Positions 19,047 to 28,413 of a DNA stretch of 64,000 nt are shown here, in pieces. The notes under the pieces were generated by a model, which worked only from the letters and a program-made list of their open reading frames with translations, did no database searches and had not been told where the DNA came from. The first letter of the stretch is position 1, and each line of letters starts with the position of its first letter. The stretch is from Psychrobacter sp. Choline-02u-9. Lineage in GTDB: Bacteria; Pseudomonadota; Gammaproteobacteria; Pseudomonadales; Moraxellaceae. The translations under genes were made by a program, and so were the position numbers. The DNA lies in contig NZ_PJBF01000054.1 in assembly GCF_002836505.1 (NCBI RefSeq), positions 62,001 to 126,000 of the forward strand. Reading direction: 5' to 3'.

Positions 19047-19520
19047 TTAATAAAATAGAACAGACAATGCCATTACCCATAAGATCAGTAACAAACATAA
19101 AGACAAAAACTGTGCAGCAGAGCCGACATCTTTTGCGATTTTTGCGAGCGGGTGTTTGGCGGTTGAAGTATGGTCAACACAGGCTTCAATTCCTGTATTG
19201 AGCAGCTCGACAATCAACGACAAAAAAGAAGCGACGACCAGCATCATTTTTATACCAAGCGCAAAAGGCATAACGATGACAGCAGCTAGCAGTACAAGGT
19301 TGAGCCACACAACTTGTCTAAAAGCCGCTTCAAATTTATATGCGGCTTTAAAGCCATCTATAGAGTAACCAGTGGCTTTTATAATGCGTTGGATTCCCGT
19401 TTTGCCTTTGGCATGACTTGCAAAGCTATCAGCTGCGAGTGCACTATCATGTGCTGTTTGGTTGACAGAACTATGCTCGGCTGATGGGTCTATAAGGTCG
19501 GTATGAGTGATTTGCTTCAT
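19047..19520 (-). CDS. dgkA: Diacylglycerol kinase, DgkA type
   Basis: A small inner-membrane kinase that phosphorylates diacylglycerol to phosphatidate, recycling the diacylglycerol released when EptA takes phosphoethanolamine from phosphatidylethanolamine. Three membrane helices are visible. The family signature is in LIVELLNTGIEACVDH with the catalytic Glu, followed by HPLAKIAKDVGSAAQFLSL. At 157 residues it has a 40-residue hydrophilic N-terminal extension compared with the usual 120. It lies between the sensor kinase and the PAP2 gene on the same strand, consistent with a joint role in lipid modification. Confidence 0.93.
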   Translation of the reverse strand: MKQITHTDLIDPSAEHSSVNQTAHDSALAADSFASHAKGKTGIQRIIKATGYSIDGFKAAYKFEAAFRQVVWLNLVLLAAVIVMPFALGIKMMLVVASFLSLIVELLNTGIEACVDHTSTAKHPLAKIAKDVGSAAQFLSLCLLLILWVMALSVLFY

Positions 19521-19698
19521 AGGGCATTCTTAATGGTCTATTAAAATTAAGATAGCCTGAGTATAAGACGGGAGAGGTTAAGAAAACGTTAAGAGGACAT
19601 AGAGGGATGAGAATAAAGCATAATGGTTGTTTAAGTTTTTCATTTCCCAATCAGCAATTATGATTGGGAGGTGAAGATGTCTTTGGACTATCACGAGG

Positions 19699-21051
19699 TT
19701 ATTTATAATAAATACTAAAGGTGCTACCACCTGAGCGATTGGCTTGGTGAGTGAGCTGCCAGCCCATATGCGACATTATACGCTGGACGATACTGAGTCC
19801 TAGACCTGACCCTTCAACCTTATGTTTTGTATCATGCTCTGACAACAGAATTGTTTGCTCGTCTTTATACTGAGACTCTAATCGCTCAAACCGTTCATAG
19901 AGTAAAGGCATCATCGCCTCAGGAATACCTAAGCCAGTATCAGTCACCGTGATTTTTTCGTCATCGATAGTAATGGTCACTTCGCCATCATCGGTATATT
20001 GAAACGCATTTTTAATGAGGTTGCCCAATGCCATTTTTAGGAGTTCGGGGCGTACGTAAGCGCTATATTCCTGCTCAGCAATGATCTGACAAGTCACAGA
20101 CTTATACCGCAGCAAGTACTTTAGGCGCTGCATTTCTGCTAAAGCGATATTGTTGATAGAGGTTTGCGGTGCGTCTAACTTTTCAGGCGCGCGCGATAGT
20201 AGAAGCAGGGCAGTGATAATCTCAGAAGTTTCTTTGGCAGTAGTGCTAATGCGATTGGTAAACTCATTTAAGTGGCTGTCAGGGTCTAGTTGCGAGGCCA
20301 ACACCTCGGAAGCCCCCATGATAATAGTCAACGGCGTGCGTAACTCGTGGCTGACATCACCAGTAAACAGTTGCTCGCGCTTGAGATATTGCTCTAACTT
20401 GTGGTTTTTCTCATCGATGGCCCGTGCCAAGACACCAACCTCAGATGGCAAGTGTGTCAAATCGCTTAAGTTATGATGATCGGTCTCGACGGCTTGCTTC
20501 AAATCCAATAAAGGCTTGATGATCTGTTTGGAAGATAACTGAGAGAAGATAGCGGCGATAAGTAAGCTTAGAATCACGGCTACTTTTAGCGTATCTGCAA
20601 ATATGTCTTCTAGGTGCTCAAATATCGCCAAGACTGGGTAATTTCCCATCACCATTTCGGTGTTTTCTAGGTAAGTCAAAATATAGGTTTGACCGTCTTG
20701 GGTGTAGGCGAAAAGATGCAAGTTGGCATGACCTGCCCCAGATTCTTTATTAACAGTGACAGAAGTCTCTTGCACCGTGTCATTGGCTATCGCTTGTAAA
20801 CTAGTAGGTGCTTTTTCATAGCGATAAATCTTGATACCTGGTTCAGCGACATAGATAGGCTGGTCACCATACTTTTCTTGACTAAGCTCTAGCTGCTGCA
20901 ATAGGCGAGCCTTGACCAAATCTTGCTCTATTCGGCTCTCCGCGTACAAGAAAATACTGACAAAAGCTGCGCACAGTAATAATGCGAATATGAAGTAAGA
21001 CAGTCTGAACTTATTGGCTATCGAGTCTATATTGAGCATGGCATGGGACAA
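19699..21051 (-). CDS. Two-component sensor histidine kinase (PmrB/QseC-like)
   Basis: An inner-membrane sensor of 450 residues: a hydrophobic N-terminal segment (about residues 17-38), a periplasmic domain of roughly 110 residues, a second membrane segment near residue 160, then a cytoplasmic HisKA domain with the phospho-acceptor His235 in GDVSHELRTPLTII. The HATPase_c domain has the N box LGNLIKNAFQYT, DTGLGIPE and GSGLGLSIV. It is downstream of its response regulator by 115 bases. Position behind eptA and the regulator matches pmrCAB of Acinetobacter, so it probably controls EptA, but the sensed signal is not evident and the name pmrB is inference. Confidence 0.9.
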   Translation of the reverse strand: MSHAMLNIDSIANKFRLSYFIFALLLCAAFVSIFLYAESRIEQDLVKARLLQQLELSQEKYGDQPIYVAEPGIKIYRYEKAPTSLQAIANDTVQETSVTVNKESGAGHANLHLFAYTQDGQTYILTYLENTEMVMGNYPVLAIFEHLEDIFADTLKVAVILSLLIAAIFSQLSSKQIIKPLLDLKQAVETDHHNLSDLTHLPSEVGVLARAIDEKNHKLEQYLKREQLFTGDVSHELRTPLTIIMGASEVLASQLDPDSHLNEFTNRISTTAKETSEIITALLLLSRAPEKLDAPQTSINNIALAEMQRLKYLLRYKSVTCQIIAEQEYSAYVRPELLKMALGNLIKNAFQYTDDGEVTITIDDEKITVTDTGLGIPEAMMPLLYERFERLESQYKDEQTILLSEHDTKHKVEGSGLGLSIVQRIMSHMGWQLTHQANRSGGSTFSIYYK

Positions 21052-21166
21052 CCTAATAGAAGAAGGCGATATATAACAGGGCTATATATAATAGAGCGAT
21101 AAATACGATATGGTAAGTCGGTTAGTAAGTCACATGAGGTTTATTCAATTCATCCTGCAACCATGA

Positions 21167-21862
21167 CTACGCGCTTGCTGATTTATTAGGGTCAACAATT
21201 TGGTAGCCCACGCCAGGTACTGTGACTATCATGGGTGTGTCAAATGGCTTATCAACCTGCGCCCGTACGCTATGCATATGGGTGCGCAGTGCATCACTAC
21301 TGGGTACGTCTAGTCCCCATACTTTTTCTTCAATCTCAGTTTTACTGACGACTCTAGGCGCTGCACTCATTAGGATATGCAATATTTTAAAGCCAGTTGG
21401 GGTAAGCTTCAGTGATTGTCCCTCACGCATAATAGTATGCTCACTGTTGTTTAAGGACAGCGCTCCGACCGCAATACTGTGGGCAAAATGATCGTCCTCG
21501 GTGCGACGTATGAGCGCTTTGATACGGCATTCCAGCTCAACCAACGAAAACGGCTTGACCAAATAATCATCAGCGCCGCTATCAAACCCAGCCACTTTAT
21601 CCAAGATTGTATCGCGAGCCGTGAGCATTAGCACAGGCGTTTTGTCATGCAACTCTTCTCTGAGTTTTTTGCACAGCTGCGTGCCATCCATACCTGGCAG
21701 CATCACATCGAGTAGTATCACATCATAACGATTGTTTGAGGCAAGTGTTAGCCCGCTATAGCCGTTATGCGCGTTGTCTAACTCAAACCCTTTTGGCTCA
21801 AAAAAAGCATAAATATTGGCCACGATATCGGGGTTGTCTTCAATAACGAGTATCTTGTACAT
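21167..21862 (-). CDS. OmpR-family response regulator (PmrA-like)
   Basis: A 231-residue DNA-binding regulator. The receiver domain holds the phosphorylation site Asp52 in ILLDVMLPGMDG, the acidic pair in VIEDN near the N terminus, and the conserved Lys in DYLVKPFS. The C-terminal winged helix contains LKLTPTGFKILHILM and ends VPGVGYQIV. It sits between eptA and the sensor kinase, all on the minus strand, the same order as pmrC-pmrA-pmrB. It is the likely activator of eptA. Confidence 0.93.
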   Translation of the reverse strand: MYKILVIEDNPDIVANIYAFFEPKGFELDNAHNGYSGLTLASNNRYDVILLDVMLPGMDGTQLCKKLREELHDKTPVLMLTARDTILDKVAGFDSGADDYLVKPFSLVELECRIKALIRRTEDDHFAHSIAVGALSLNNSEHTIMREGQSLKLTPTGFKILHILMSAAPRVVSKTEIEEKVWGLDVPSSDALRTHMHSVRAQVDKPFDTPMIVTVPGVGYQIVDPNKSASA

Positions 21863-21968
21863 GATGCTGACCTAAAAAATAGTGGTTACCTAAAAGGACC
21901 GAGTAATATAAAAACGTAGGTAGAGAGCTGTTTTAATAAATTATTTGGAATAACTCACTTTTAACCAA

Positions 21969-23687
21969 TCAATTAGAATGGGACAGTTTGAAAAGGGTTG
22001 CTTCACCTTTGACTTCATCGGTCGTAATACCAAAAAAGCTAAGCAATGTCGGGGTAATAAAATCGTGTGACACTGGCTGATTGACCATACTAGAAAGACT
22101 ATCCGTATCGATGCTATTGCTATTAGGCGACCAAACTATCGTAGGCACGTGTTTTTGGGTATCGGGTGCGAACTTATAGGGTAGGCCGTGCAAGTAGATA
22201 TTATTTTCACCCAAACTTTCTCCATGATCACTAATATATACCATTACCACATCATAATCTTGCTCATAAGGCTTTAACGTATCAATCACATTGTTCAAAA
22301 AATAATCGGTATAACGAATCGCATTATCATAGCCATTTATCACAGACTGAGCATCACATTTAGACAGCTCATTGGTCATGCAGACAGGGTTATATTTTTC
22401 AAATTCTTTAGGGTAGCGCTGGTAATAAGCGGGGCCGTGATTACCCATTTGATGCAGCAAAATAAGCGTGTCTTTTGGCATCTCTTTCTGTGAGCTGCCT
22501 GATTTAACCAGTTTATCAAACCCATCAAGCATGCCGATATCTCGGCATTCGACATCACAGTTTGGGTTTGTATCAGCTGTTTTGTAGTCTTCAAAAGTAA
22601 CGCGATCAGCCACGCCTTTTGAGCTAGAGTTATTGTCCCGCCAAACGACATTGATCCCTTGCTTGCTTAGCGTATCGAGTACGTTTTCATTATATTTGGC
22701 GGTATCGATATCGTAGTCTGTTCGATTTGCATAGCTGAACATGCAAGGTACGGAGTAGGCCGTAGAGGTGCCGCAGGAGACGGCATTTTGAAAGCTATAG
22801 AGGTCTGATTGTTTTGAGAGCAGCGGTGTGGTATTACGTGTATAGCCGTTCAAGCCGAAGTGATCTGCTCGAGCGGTTTCACCAACTACAAATACCATTA
22901 GTTTTGGTTTGCCGCCGCCAGTAACACTATTAGCAGGTGCCACGCGTTTTGCGTCTGTCGCATGTAATGTGAAAGTATCAGGACGGCGCAGCTCATTGAC
23001 ATAGTTTTCGCCAAGTTTGATCGTAGAGTAAATAGGCGTGATCGGGTTAGCATAAGAACGGACTTGTTTATGCTGACGAAAGAAGCTGGCGTACTGGTCA
23101 CCAAATGGTAAAAGACACGTTGCGATTAGCGCGATAGACAATATCAACGTGGCTGTCTTTTGTAGTATGCCTCGCTGCCACGTAAAGCGTTTTAGACGAA
23201 TTTTGCTAATGATAAATGCTGGCAACACGCCCAGTAGCAGCACCCGAATGACCATGCTGGGGGCAAACAACCCCATTGCCTCTGCTTGATCGGTCTCCAG
23301 ACTGTTGATCAGCATGTTGGTGTCAAATATCGTCCCGTAAGCATCGGTAAAATAACCACAGATGGCAGCGATAATCAGTAGCGTAGCCAGTACGGGTTTG
23401 GCAATTGGGCGATAGCACAGCAGCTGTAATACCAGCCACATCAGTCCAAATAACAAACCAGTAATAGACAGGATAAAGCCGACGTTTTTGCTAAATGGAT
23501 AGACCGCCAGCACCTGCTCAAAAAACCCAATATTTGCAGTCGCTACCAAATATACAGCCACGATGATAATGAGATAACTGAGATTTATCTCACGATCATA
23601 GAGCTTACTAAGGTAGCTGGTCTTTGTATTGGCGTTGGGTGCTTTAACTTTGAGCACATTGGTCTTGATGACTTGAGGTATGGACAT
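21969..23687 (-). CDS. eptA: Phosphoethanolamine transferase, EptA/MCR family
   Basis: An inner-membrane enzyme that moves phosphoethanolamine from phosphatidylethanolamine to lipid A, lowering the negative charge of the outer membrane. Five N-terminal hydrophobic helices are followed by a periplasmic sulfatase-like domain. The nucleophile Thr is in SCGTSTAYSVPCMFSY, and zinc ligands are in VGETARADHF, YISDHGESLGEN and IYLHGLP. Paired cysteines match the disulfides of MCR proteins, and several stretches (WRDNNSSSKGV, LLHQMGNHGPAYY) read very like MCR-1. ATG 23687 with a GAGAAG site is preferred to 23732. It heads the block with the two-component regulators, dgkA and PAP2. Confidence 0.95.
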   Translation of the reverse strand: MSIPQVIKTNVLKVKAPNANTKTSYLSKLYDREINLSYLIIIVAVYLVATANIGFFEQVLAVYPFSKNVGFILSITGLLFGLMWLVLQLLCYRPIAKPVLATLLIIAAICGYFTDAYGTIFDTNMLINSLETDQAEAMGLFAPSMVIRVLLLGVLPAFIISKIRLKRFTWQRGILQKTATLILSIALIATCLLPFGDQYASFFRQHKQVRSYANPITPIYSTIKLGENYVNELRRPDTFTLHATDAKRVAPANSVTGGGKPKLMVFVVGETARADHFGLNGYTRNTTPLLSKQSDLYSFQNAVSCGTSTAYSVPCMFSYANRTDYDIDTAKYNENVLDTLSKQGINVVWRDNNSSSKGVADRVTFEDYKTADTNPNCDVECRDIGMLDGFDKLVKSGSSQKEMPKDTLILLHQMGNHGPAYYQRYPKEFEKYNPVCMTNELSKCDAQSVINGYDNAIRYTDYFLNNVIDTLKPYEQDYDVVMVYISDHGESLGENNIYLHGLPYKFAPDTQKHVPTIVWSPNSNSIDTDSLSSMVNQPVSHDFITPTLLSFFGITTDEVKGEATLFKLSHSN

Positions 23688-23828
23688 ACAGATACTTCTC
23701 AACAGATGGTAGGAAATGTCATCCCTTACCATAGCAAGTGGTCTGTTAAGAAGATGTTAAGGCGATTGATGCTAACTATCATGAGTTAGATGCTGAGGTG
23801 TTTTCTGAGATTATTTTATACATTTAAG

Positions 23829-24518
23829 TTAGGCAGGATTCATCATCGCCATTAACTGAGGTTTGTCCTTTATGGTGATAAAACCATAGTGCATATCGAT
23901 AAGGCCTTGTTTTTGCCACGATTGAATAATTTTATTGATGGTTTGTCTGGTAGTGCCAAGCATAAAGCCAAGCTCTTCTTGCGATAAGCGCAGTTCTATT
24001 TTGATATCGTCTCCTATTTGCTGTCCATAAGTGTCAATCAGTCCAATCAGCATGCTAGCCAGTCGCGCTGAGGTATTGAGTGAGGTAGCATCATCAATCC
24101 AATCAAATGCTCGGCGGATTCGCTCGCAGGTTATAAGCGCGAGGTGTTTATATAAAATCGGATGCAACTGCGCTGTTTGAATCACCAGATTTCTAGGGAT
24201 TGAGATGAGCGTTACTTTGTTAATCGTCCACGCATCATGGGTGCGAGGATTGTCATCTATGATAGATATCTCACCAAACCACTCGCCACTAGATAGATGC
24301 GCCAGTGTCATAGCATGGCCACTAGCGCTCACATTACAGACTCTAATCGTACCCGACACGACAAAGTGTAGCGCCGCATCATCGCTATCACCGATGGCAT
24401 GAATCATTTGACCTTTTTGGTATACCTTTAACACCGCATCGCCTGCCAGTAGCGGCTGCACAATGGCTGGTAATTGACTAAACCATGGGTCGTTATTTAA
24501 ATAATGATTGATATTCAT
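23829..24518 (-). CDS. Crp/Fnr-family transcriptional regulator
   Basis: A regulator of about 229 residues with an N-terminal cyclic-nucleotide-binding-like beta roll (VVSGTIRVCNVSASG, SSGEWFGEISIIDD) and a C-terminal winged helix with recognition region LSQEELGFMLGTTRQTINKII. It lacks the N-terminal cysteine cluster of Fnr, so an iron-sulfur oxygen sensor is unlikely; the ligand is unknown. The frame is open to 24605, but ATG 24518 gives a normal N terminus for the family. It is divergent from the class II aldolase gene, whose promoter it may control from the shared upstream region. Confidence 0.88.
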   Translation of the reverse strand: MNINHYLNNDPWFSQLPAIVQPLLAGDAVLKVYQKGQMIHAIGDSDDAALHFVVSGTIRVCNVSASGHAMTLAHLSSGEWFGEISIIDDNPRTHDAWTINKVTLISIPRNLVIQTAQLHPILYKHLALITCERIRRAFDWIDDATSLNTSARLASMLIGLIDTYGQQIGDDIKIELRLSQEELGFMLGTTRQTINKIIQSWQKQGLIDMHYGFITIKDKPQLMAMMNPA

Positions 24519-24603
24519 AAGTGTAATGTTTTTGACAGATTTGGTTTTATGAAATGGTGTAAAGTAATTATTCAGGATATCTAACACAGTAAAGGAATAC
24601 ACC

Positions 24604-25395
24604 ATGCAAGCAACTATGCAAACCGCAACATCGACCGATTCAACCTCGAGTGTACACCATAATATGAGCGAACAAGAGTGGCAGATGCGCGTAAATCTTG
24701 CCGCCTGTTATCGAATGATTGCCTCTTATGGTTGGGATGATCTGGTATTCACTCATATCTCTGCGCGCGTACCAGGTACTGAAGATGAGTTTTTAATCAA
24801 TCCGTACGGGATGTTATTCGAAGAGATTACCGCCTCTAGTTTGGTCAAGGTTAATAAAGCAGGCGAGAAAGTAGCGCCATCAGAGTTTGACGTAAATCCA
24901 GCTGGATTTATCATTCATAGTGCTGTGCACGAAGCTCGCGACGATGCGCATTGCGTTATCCATCTACATACAAATGATGGCGTTGCCGTCTCAGCGCAAG
25001 AAAAAGGCCTGCTACCTATCTCGCAACAATCATTATTTCCACTATCTAACTTGGCATACCACGACTACGAAGGTGTCGCATTAAACCCTGAAGAAAAGGT
25101 TCGTTTGGTTGCTGATTTAGGTGATGCTCACTTTATGATTTTGCGTAACCATGGTCTGCTCACTTGTGCCGATACGGTTGCCAATGCGTTCTTATACATG
25201 TATATCATGCAAAGAGCTTGTGAGATTCAGATCAAAGCGCAGAGCGGAGGAGGTGCCTTGACGCCGATACCAGCACAAATATTGGCCGGTATCCAAGCTG
25301 CATCAGAGCAAGTGACTCGAGGGGCGAATGGCGACATCGCATGGCCTGCATTGTTAAGGAAATTGCGTCGTACTGACCCATCATTTGAGGAGTAA
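24604..25395 (+). CDS. Class II aldolase/adducin-domain protein
   Basis: A 263-residue cytoplasmic protein of the class II aldolase/adducin family, zinc-dependent enzymes related to L-fuculose-phosphate aldolase. The metal-binding histidines are probably in CVIHLHTNDGVAVSA and the later LRNHGLLTCA; the N-terminal GWDDLVFTHISAR is typical. It lacks a clear sugar-phosphate context and may be one of the family members with unrelated substrates. An internal ATG at 24616 is an alternative start. The alpha/beta hydrolase gene begins eight bases after its stop, so the two form an operon. Confidence 0.85.
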   Translation: MQATMQTATSTDSTSSVHHNMSEQEWQMRVNLAACYRMIASYGWDDLVFTHISARVPGTEDEFLINPYGMLFEEITASSLVKVNKAGEKVAPSEFDVNPAGFIIHSAVHEARDDAHCVIHLHTNDGVAVSAQEKGLLPISQQSLFPLSNLAYHDYEGVALNPEEKVRLVADLGDAHFMILRNHGLLTCADTVANAFLYMYIMQRACEIQIKAQSGGGALTPIPAQILAGIQAASEQVTRGANGDIAWPALLRKLRRTDPSFEE

Positions 25396-25402
25396 ATCTC
25401 TA

Positions 25403-26275
25403 ATGATAACTCTTGATGAGTGGCAACGGCAGGGGCAATATGAATCCATTAACGGGCATCAAATATTCACTCGGTATGCAGGGGATAAAAGTGCGCCTGT
25501 ATTGCTATTGATTCATGGTTATCCTAGTGCCAGTTGGGACTGGGAGGGTATGTGGGATGCGCTAACCGAACATTATTATGTCATCACTCTCGATATGCTA
25601 GGGTTTGGGTTGTCAGATAAACCCAAAAGCGCGCGCTATCTAATCAGTGAGCAGGCCGATATTTATCAAGCGGTTTTGCAAAAACTGGGTGTTAGTGATT
25701 ATCATATATTAGCGCATGACTATGGTGATACAGTGGCTCAGGAATTGCTAGCCAGACAAGTAGAAGGGAGCGCTGAGCGACACATCGCTAGCGCATGCTT
25801 CTTAAACGGTGGTCTGTTTCCTGAGACGCACAAACCTATCTTGGTACAGAAACTACTGCTATCGCCATTAGGCCCTCTGGTATCGAAGCTGATTAATAAG
25901 CAGAAATTTGCGGGCAGTCTACAACGGATATTTGGCCCCGACACGCAGCCCACAGTAGAGGTGATAGACACGCTATGGCAGCTGTTAAGTCACAATGATG
26001 GGTTGGGTGTGATGCATAAGCTGATTAATTATATGCCCCAACGTCAGCAGTACCGCGAGCGATGGGTAGGCGCGATTATCAACAGTACCGTACCGGTGAA
26101 ATTGATCGCAGGTGCCAAAGATCCTATCTCAGGACAGCATATGATTGATCGTTATCGTCAACTGATACCCAATGCTGATATAACCAATATGCCTATGTTA
26201 GGTCATTATCCGCAGATAGAAGATGCGGCAGCGATCACAGCGGCCTATCTACAATTTAGACGCAGTGTTCTGTAA
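25403..26275 (+). CDS. Alpha/beta hydrolase
   Basis: A 290-residue soluble hydrolase of the alpha/beta fold, in the haloalkane dehalogenase/epoxide hydrolase-like branch. The oxyanion-hole HGYP lies near residue 40 in LLLIHGYPSASWDW; the nucleophile elbow is HDYGDTVAQ with Asp as likely nucleophile, and the C-terminal His is in LGHYPQIEDA. An Asp nucleophile would suit dehalogenase or epoxide hydrolase chemistry, but the substrate cannot be set. A TTG at 25385 is in frame, but GAGGAG at 25387-25392 points to ATG 25403. It is translated just behind the class II aldolase. Confidence 0.85.
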   Translation: MITLDEWQRQGQYESINGHQIFTRYAGDKSAPVLLLIHGYPSASWDWEGMWDALTEHYYVITLDMLGFGLSDKPKSARYLISEQADIYQAVLQKLGVSDYHILAHDYGDTVAQELLARQVEGSAERHIASACFLNGGLFPETHKPILVQKLLLSPLGPLVSKLINKQKFAGSLQRIFGPDTQPTVEVIDTLWQLLSHNDGLGVMHKLINYMPQRQQYRERWVGAIINSTVPVKLIAGAKDPISGQHMIDRYRQLIPNADITNMPMLGHYPQIEDAAAITAAYLQFRRSVL

Positions 26276-26290
26276 ATACAGTTCAATTTA

Positions 26291-26330
26291 ACAAACGCAG
26301 GGCATCAAATGGTGCTCTGCGTTTGTTATT
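26291..26330 (+). terminator. Rho-independent terminator after the hydrolase
   Basis: A long stem ACAAACGCAG...CTGCGTTTGT (26291-26326) with an inner GGCA/TGCT extension, starting 15 bases after the hydrolase stop. The gap from here to truC (26331-26577) shows no gene. Confidence 0.8.
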
Positions 26331-26577
26331 CTCTTATCATCCTTTAACTCTCAAAAAAACGCATAAGTCTAAATGAGACTAATATCCGTGAGCGTAGTCA
26401 CAAAACTGTGCAAAAGGTTTTTGATAAAATGATCACCAAAAAACGGCGAGTTATCATTAAGTGGCCTATATGCGCAGTGCTACAAGATACTAATGACTTG
26501 ATAAAAAGATATTTTGAAAAATTTGAGATTTTGGAGCGTAGTATAAGAGGTTGTCTTTTCCAGTCCCCACTAGGGAC

Positions 26578-27351
26578 TTAAACCTCAACACTATCTGTCC
26601 AAGAGAACTCTTCTAAGATACGTATCCATTGATCGTCTAATCCCGCTGTTATTACTAGTGGCTCACCAGTGACGGGGTGGCTGAGTGCCAAAGTCTGTGC
26701 ATGCAGCAACATACGCGTGCAATCATAGTGAGTACGAAAGAATCGTGTATGACGTATATCGCCGTGACTGGTATCACCCACGATGTGATGGAATACATGT
26801 CTCATATGCCGACGTAGCTGATGTTTGCGCCCAGTTTCAGGCGTTAAGCGCACCAGACTATAGCGGCTAGTGGCATGCTTCTTTGATACTGCAAATGGCA
26901 GCTCAATTTGTGCCAAACTCTGCCAGTGGGTGACCGCTTCTTGAGCAGGTTTATCTAAGTTGGCAAATTTATCGGCAATGGCATCAGGCTTAAAGCTCAA
27001 CGCATAATCAACAGTACCTTGTTCAGACATAAAGCCGCGCACCACGGCCAAATATTGCTTAGTCACTTTGCGTTCAGTAAACGCTTCGGTAAGGCTACGT
27101 GCAACGGCTGAGCTCTTGGCAAATAACAATACACCTGATGTAGGTTTGTCTAACCTATGCACTGGAAATACATGACAGCCTACCGCATCACGGGTGAGCT
27201 GCATGGCAAAGCGTGTCTCGCCTTTGTCCAGCCAACTGCGATGCACCAACAGACCAGCTTCTTTATTAATCGCTACTATATACTCATCTTCATAGATAAT
27301 TTCTATTTGATCAGCAGTATTGCCTTCGATATCCATGTTTTTATTGCTCAT
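26578..27351 (-). CDS. truC: tRNA pseudouridine synthase TruC
   Basis: A RluA-family pseudouridine synthase of 257 residues that modifies U65 in tRNA. The catalytic Asp is in VFPVHRLDKPTSGVLLFAKS. The TruC-type C-terminal motif TPETGRKHQLRRHMRHV followed by HIVGDTSHGDIRHTRFF separates it from RluA, RluC and RluD. There is no S4 domain, as usual for TruC. The gene faces the hydrolase terminator at its 3' end. Its 5' end lies about 46 bases from the pirin remnant, which runs on the other strand. Confidence 0.9.
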   Translation of the reverse strand: MSNKNMDIEGNTADQIEIIYEDEYIVAINKEAGLLVHRSWLDKGETRFAMQLTRDAVGCHVFPVHRLDKPTSGVLLFAKSSAVARSLTEAFTERKVTKQYLAVVRGFMSEQGTVDYALSFKPDAIADKFANLDKPAQEAVTHWQSLAQIELPFAVSKKHATSRYSLVRLTPETGRKHQLRRHMRHVFHHIVGDTSHGDIRHTRFFRTHYDCTRMLLHAQTLALSHPVTGEPLVITAGLDDQWIRILEEFSWTDSVEV

Positions 27352-27396
27352 ATTTTAGATGCGTCAATTATATATCCTTTTTATTGTACCTGTAGT

Positions 27397-27750
27397 GGCA
27401 TAATAAATTTAGAGTCAGACTTTGAGTACGGTATCTTGGTTTCAGAAGGGGAGGTAGAGTCTGAAGGCAAGGTCTGTCAGCAAGATCAGTTATTCCGTTT
27501 TCATGATAGCGATGTCGCCAATAACAAAAGTATCAAACTGGCTGCCAAAAAGGGCACACGTATCATGTTTATCGGCGGCGAACCGCTTAATAACCAAGTG
27601 CTACTATGGTGGAACTTCGTTGCTGATAATAAAGCTGAGATTGAACAGTCTATTGTTGATTGGAATAATGGTCATGAGCGTTTCGATAATGTTGACTCTG
27701 ATATGAAGCGCTTGCCTGCACCTGAACTACCGAAAGGTTTTAAAGGCTGA
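27397..27750 (+). pseudogene. Pirin-family protein, C-terminal remnant
   Basis: The frame from GIINLESDFEYG onward (about 117 residues) matches the C-terminal cupin and tail of pirin-like proteins: FIGGEPLNNQVLLWWNFV and the IEQSIVDWNNGHERF stretch. The N-terminal cupin with the iron-binding HPH motif is absent; upstream in frame the sequence runs antisense into truC and has no pirin character. It is therefore a 5'-truncated remnant with no plausible start. It marks the left edge of the disturbed accessory region. Confidence 0.75.
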
Positions 27751-27975
27751 TGACAACTTATTTCGCCCCTCACTATTTGACCTTAACTCGTAGAAAACTG
27801 CTTAAGTAAAATACTGCTTAAATAAAATAAGGGGATTTTGACGTAAGGATTAGAATGGGTAGGTCGACCAAAAACCAAGTCCTGACTACTATAATTATCA
27901 CGATGTTAAATCATATATGAATCAGGACAACATTTGAGATATAGCTCAGGTGGCTTACAATCAGAGCTTCAACGC

Positions 27976-28254
27976 TTAAGTTCTATAAAGGACTTTTACG
28001 ACATGCCAGCCAAATTTGGTCTTTACTAAATGCGGGGTAAATAGTTCGCCGGTAAAGCAAACTTTATCGAATGGCCCCACCATATCACCTTTGCCAAACT
28101 CACCTAAGCTGCCACCTTTTTTGCCTGATGGGCAAGTTGAGTATCGTTTGGCCAGTACATCAAATTTAGCGCCTTTTTTAAGCTTGGCAATAATGTCCTC
28201 AGCTTGTTCTTTATGTTTTACTAAAATGTGCAATGCGCTAGCGGTACGAGCCAT
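27976..28254 (-). CDS. ppiC: Parvulin-type peptidyl-prolyl isomerase (PpiC)
   Basis: A single-domain cytoplasmic parvulin of 92 residues, the normal length of PpiC. The domain runs the full length: ASALHILVKHKEQAEDI, the FDVLAKRYSTCPSGKKGGSLGEF signature split here across the active-site loop, and the final TKFGWHVVKVLYR. It catalyses cis-trans isomerisation of peptidyl-proline bonds. It stands alone between the pirin remnant and a truncated TetR gene. Confidence 0.93.
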   Translation of the reverse strand: MARTASALHILVKHKEQAEDIIAKLKKGAKFDVLAKRYSTCPSGKKGGSLGEFGKGDMVGPFDKVCFTGELFTPHLVKTKFGWHVVKVLYRT

Positions 28255-28413
28255 AATGTAACCCTTCTATAAAATATTAATTATCAGGACATTATATCAC
28301 TACTTACTTTAGTTGCTAACATCACTTGCAGGTGCTGATTTCTCCCAAGTCACTATCTATACAGACACGACTATTTGGGTTTCGGTACATAGCTGTACCT
28401 TCATAATGTCAAA

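Noticed and set aside
27157..27396. N-terminal part of the open frame that leads into the pirin remnant
   Set aside because: It runs antisense through truC, has no pirin character and no supported start; only the part from 27397 is kept.
27935..27985. Sequence like a tRNA D arm (TAGCTCAGGTGG ... AGAGC)
   Set aside because: The D loop would be too long, the anticodon arm does not fold and no T arm or CCA follows. At most a decayed relic.
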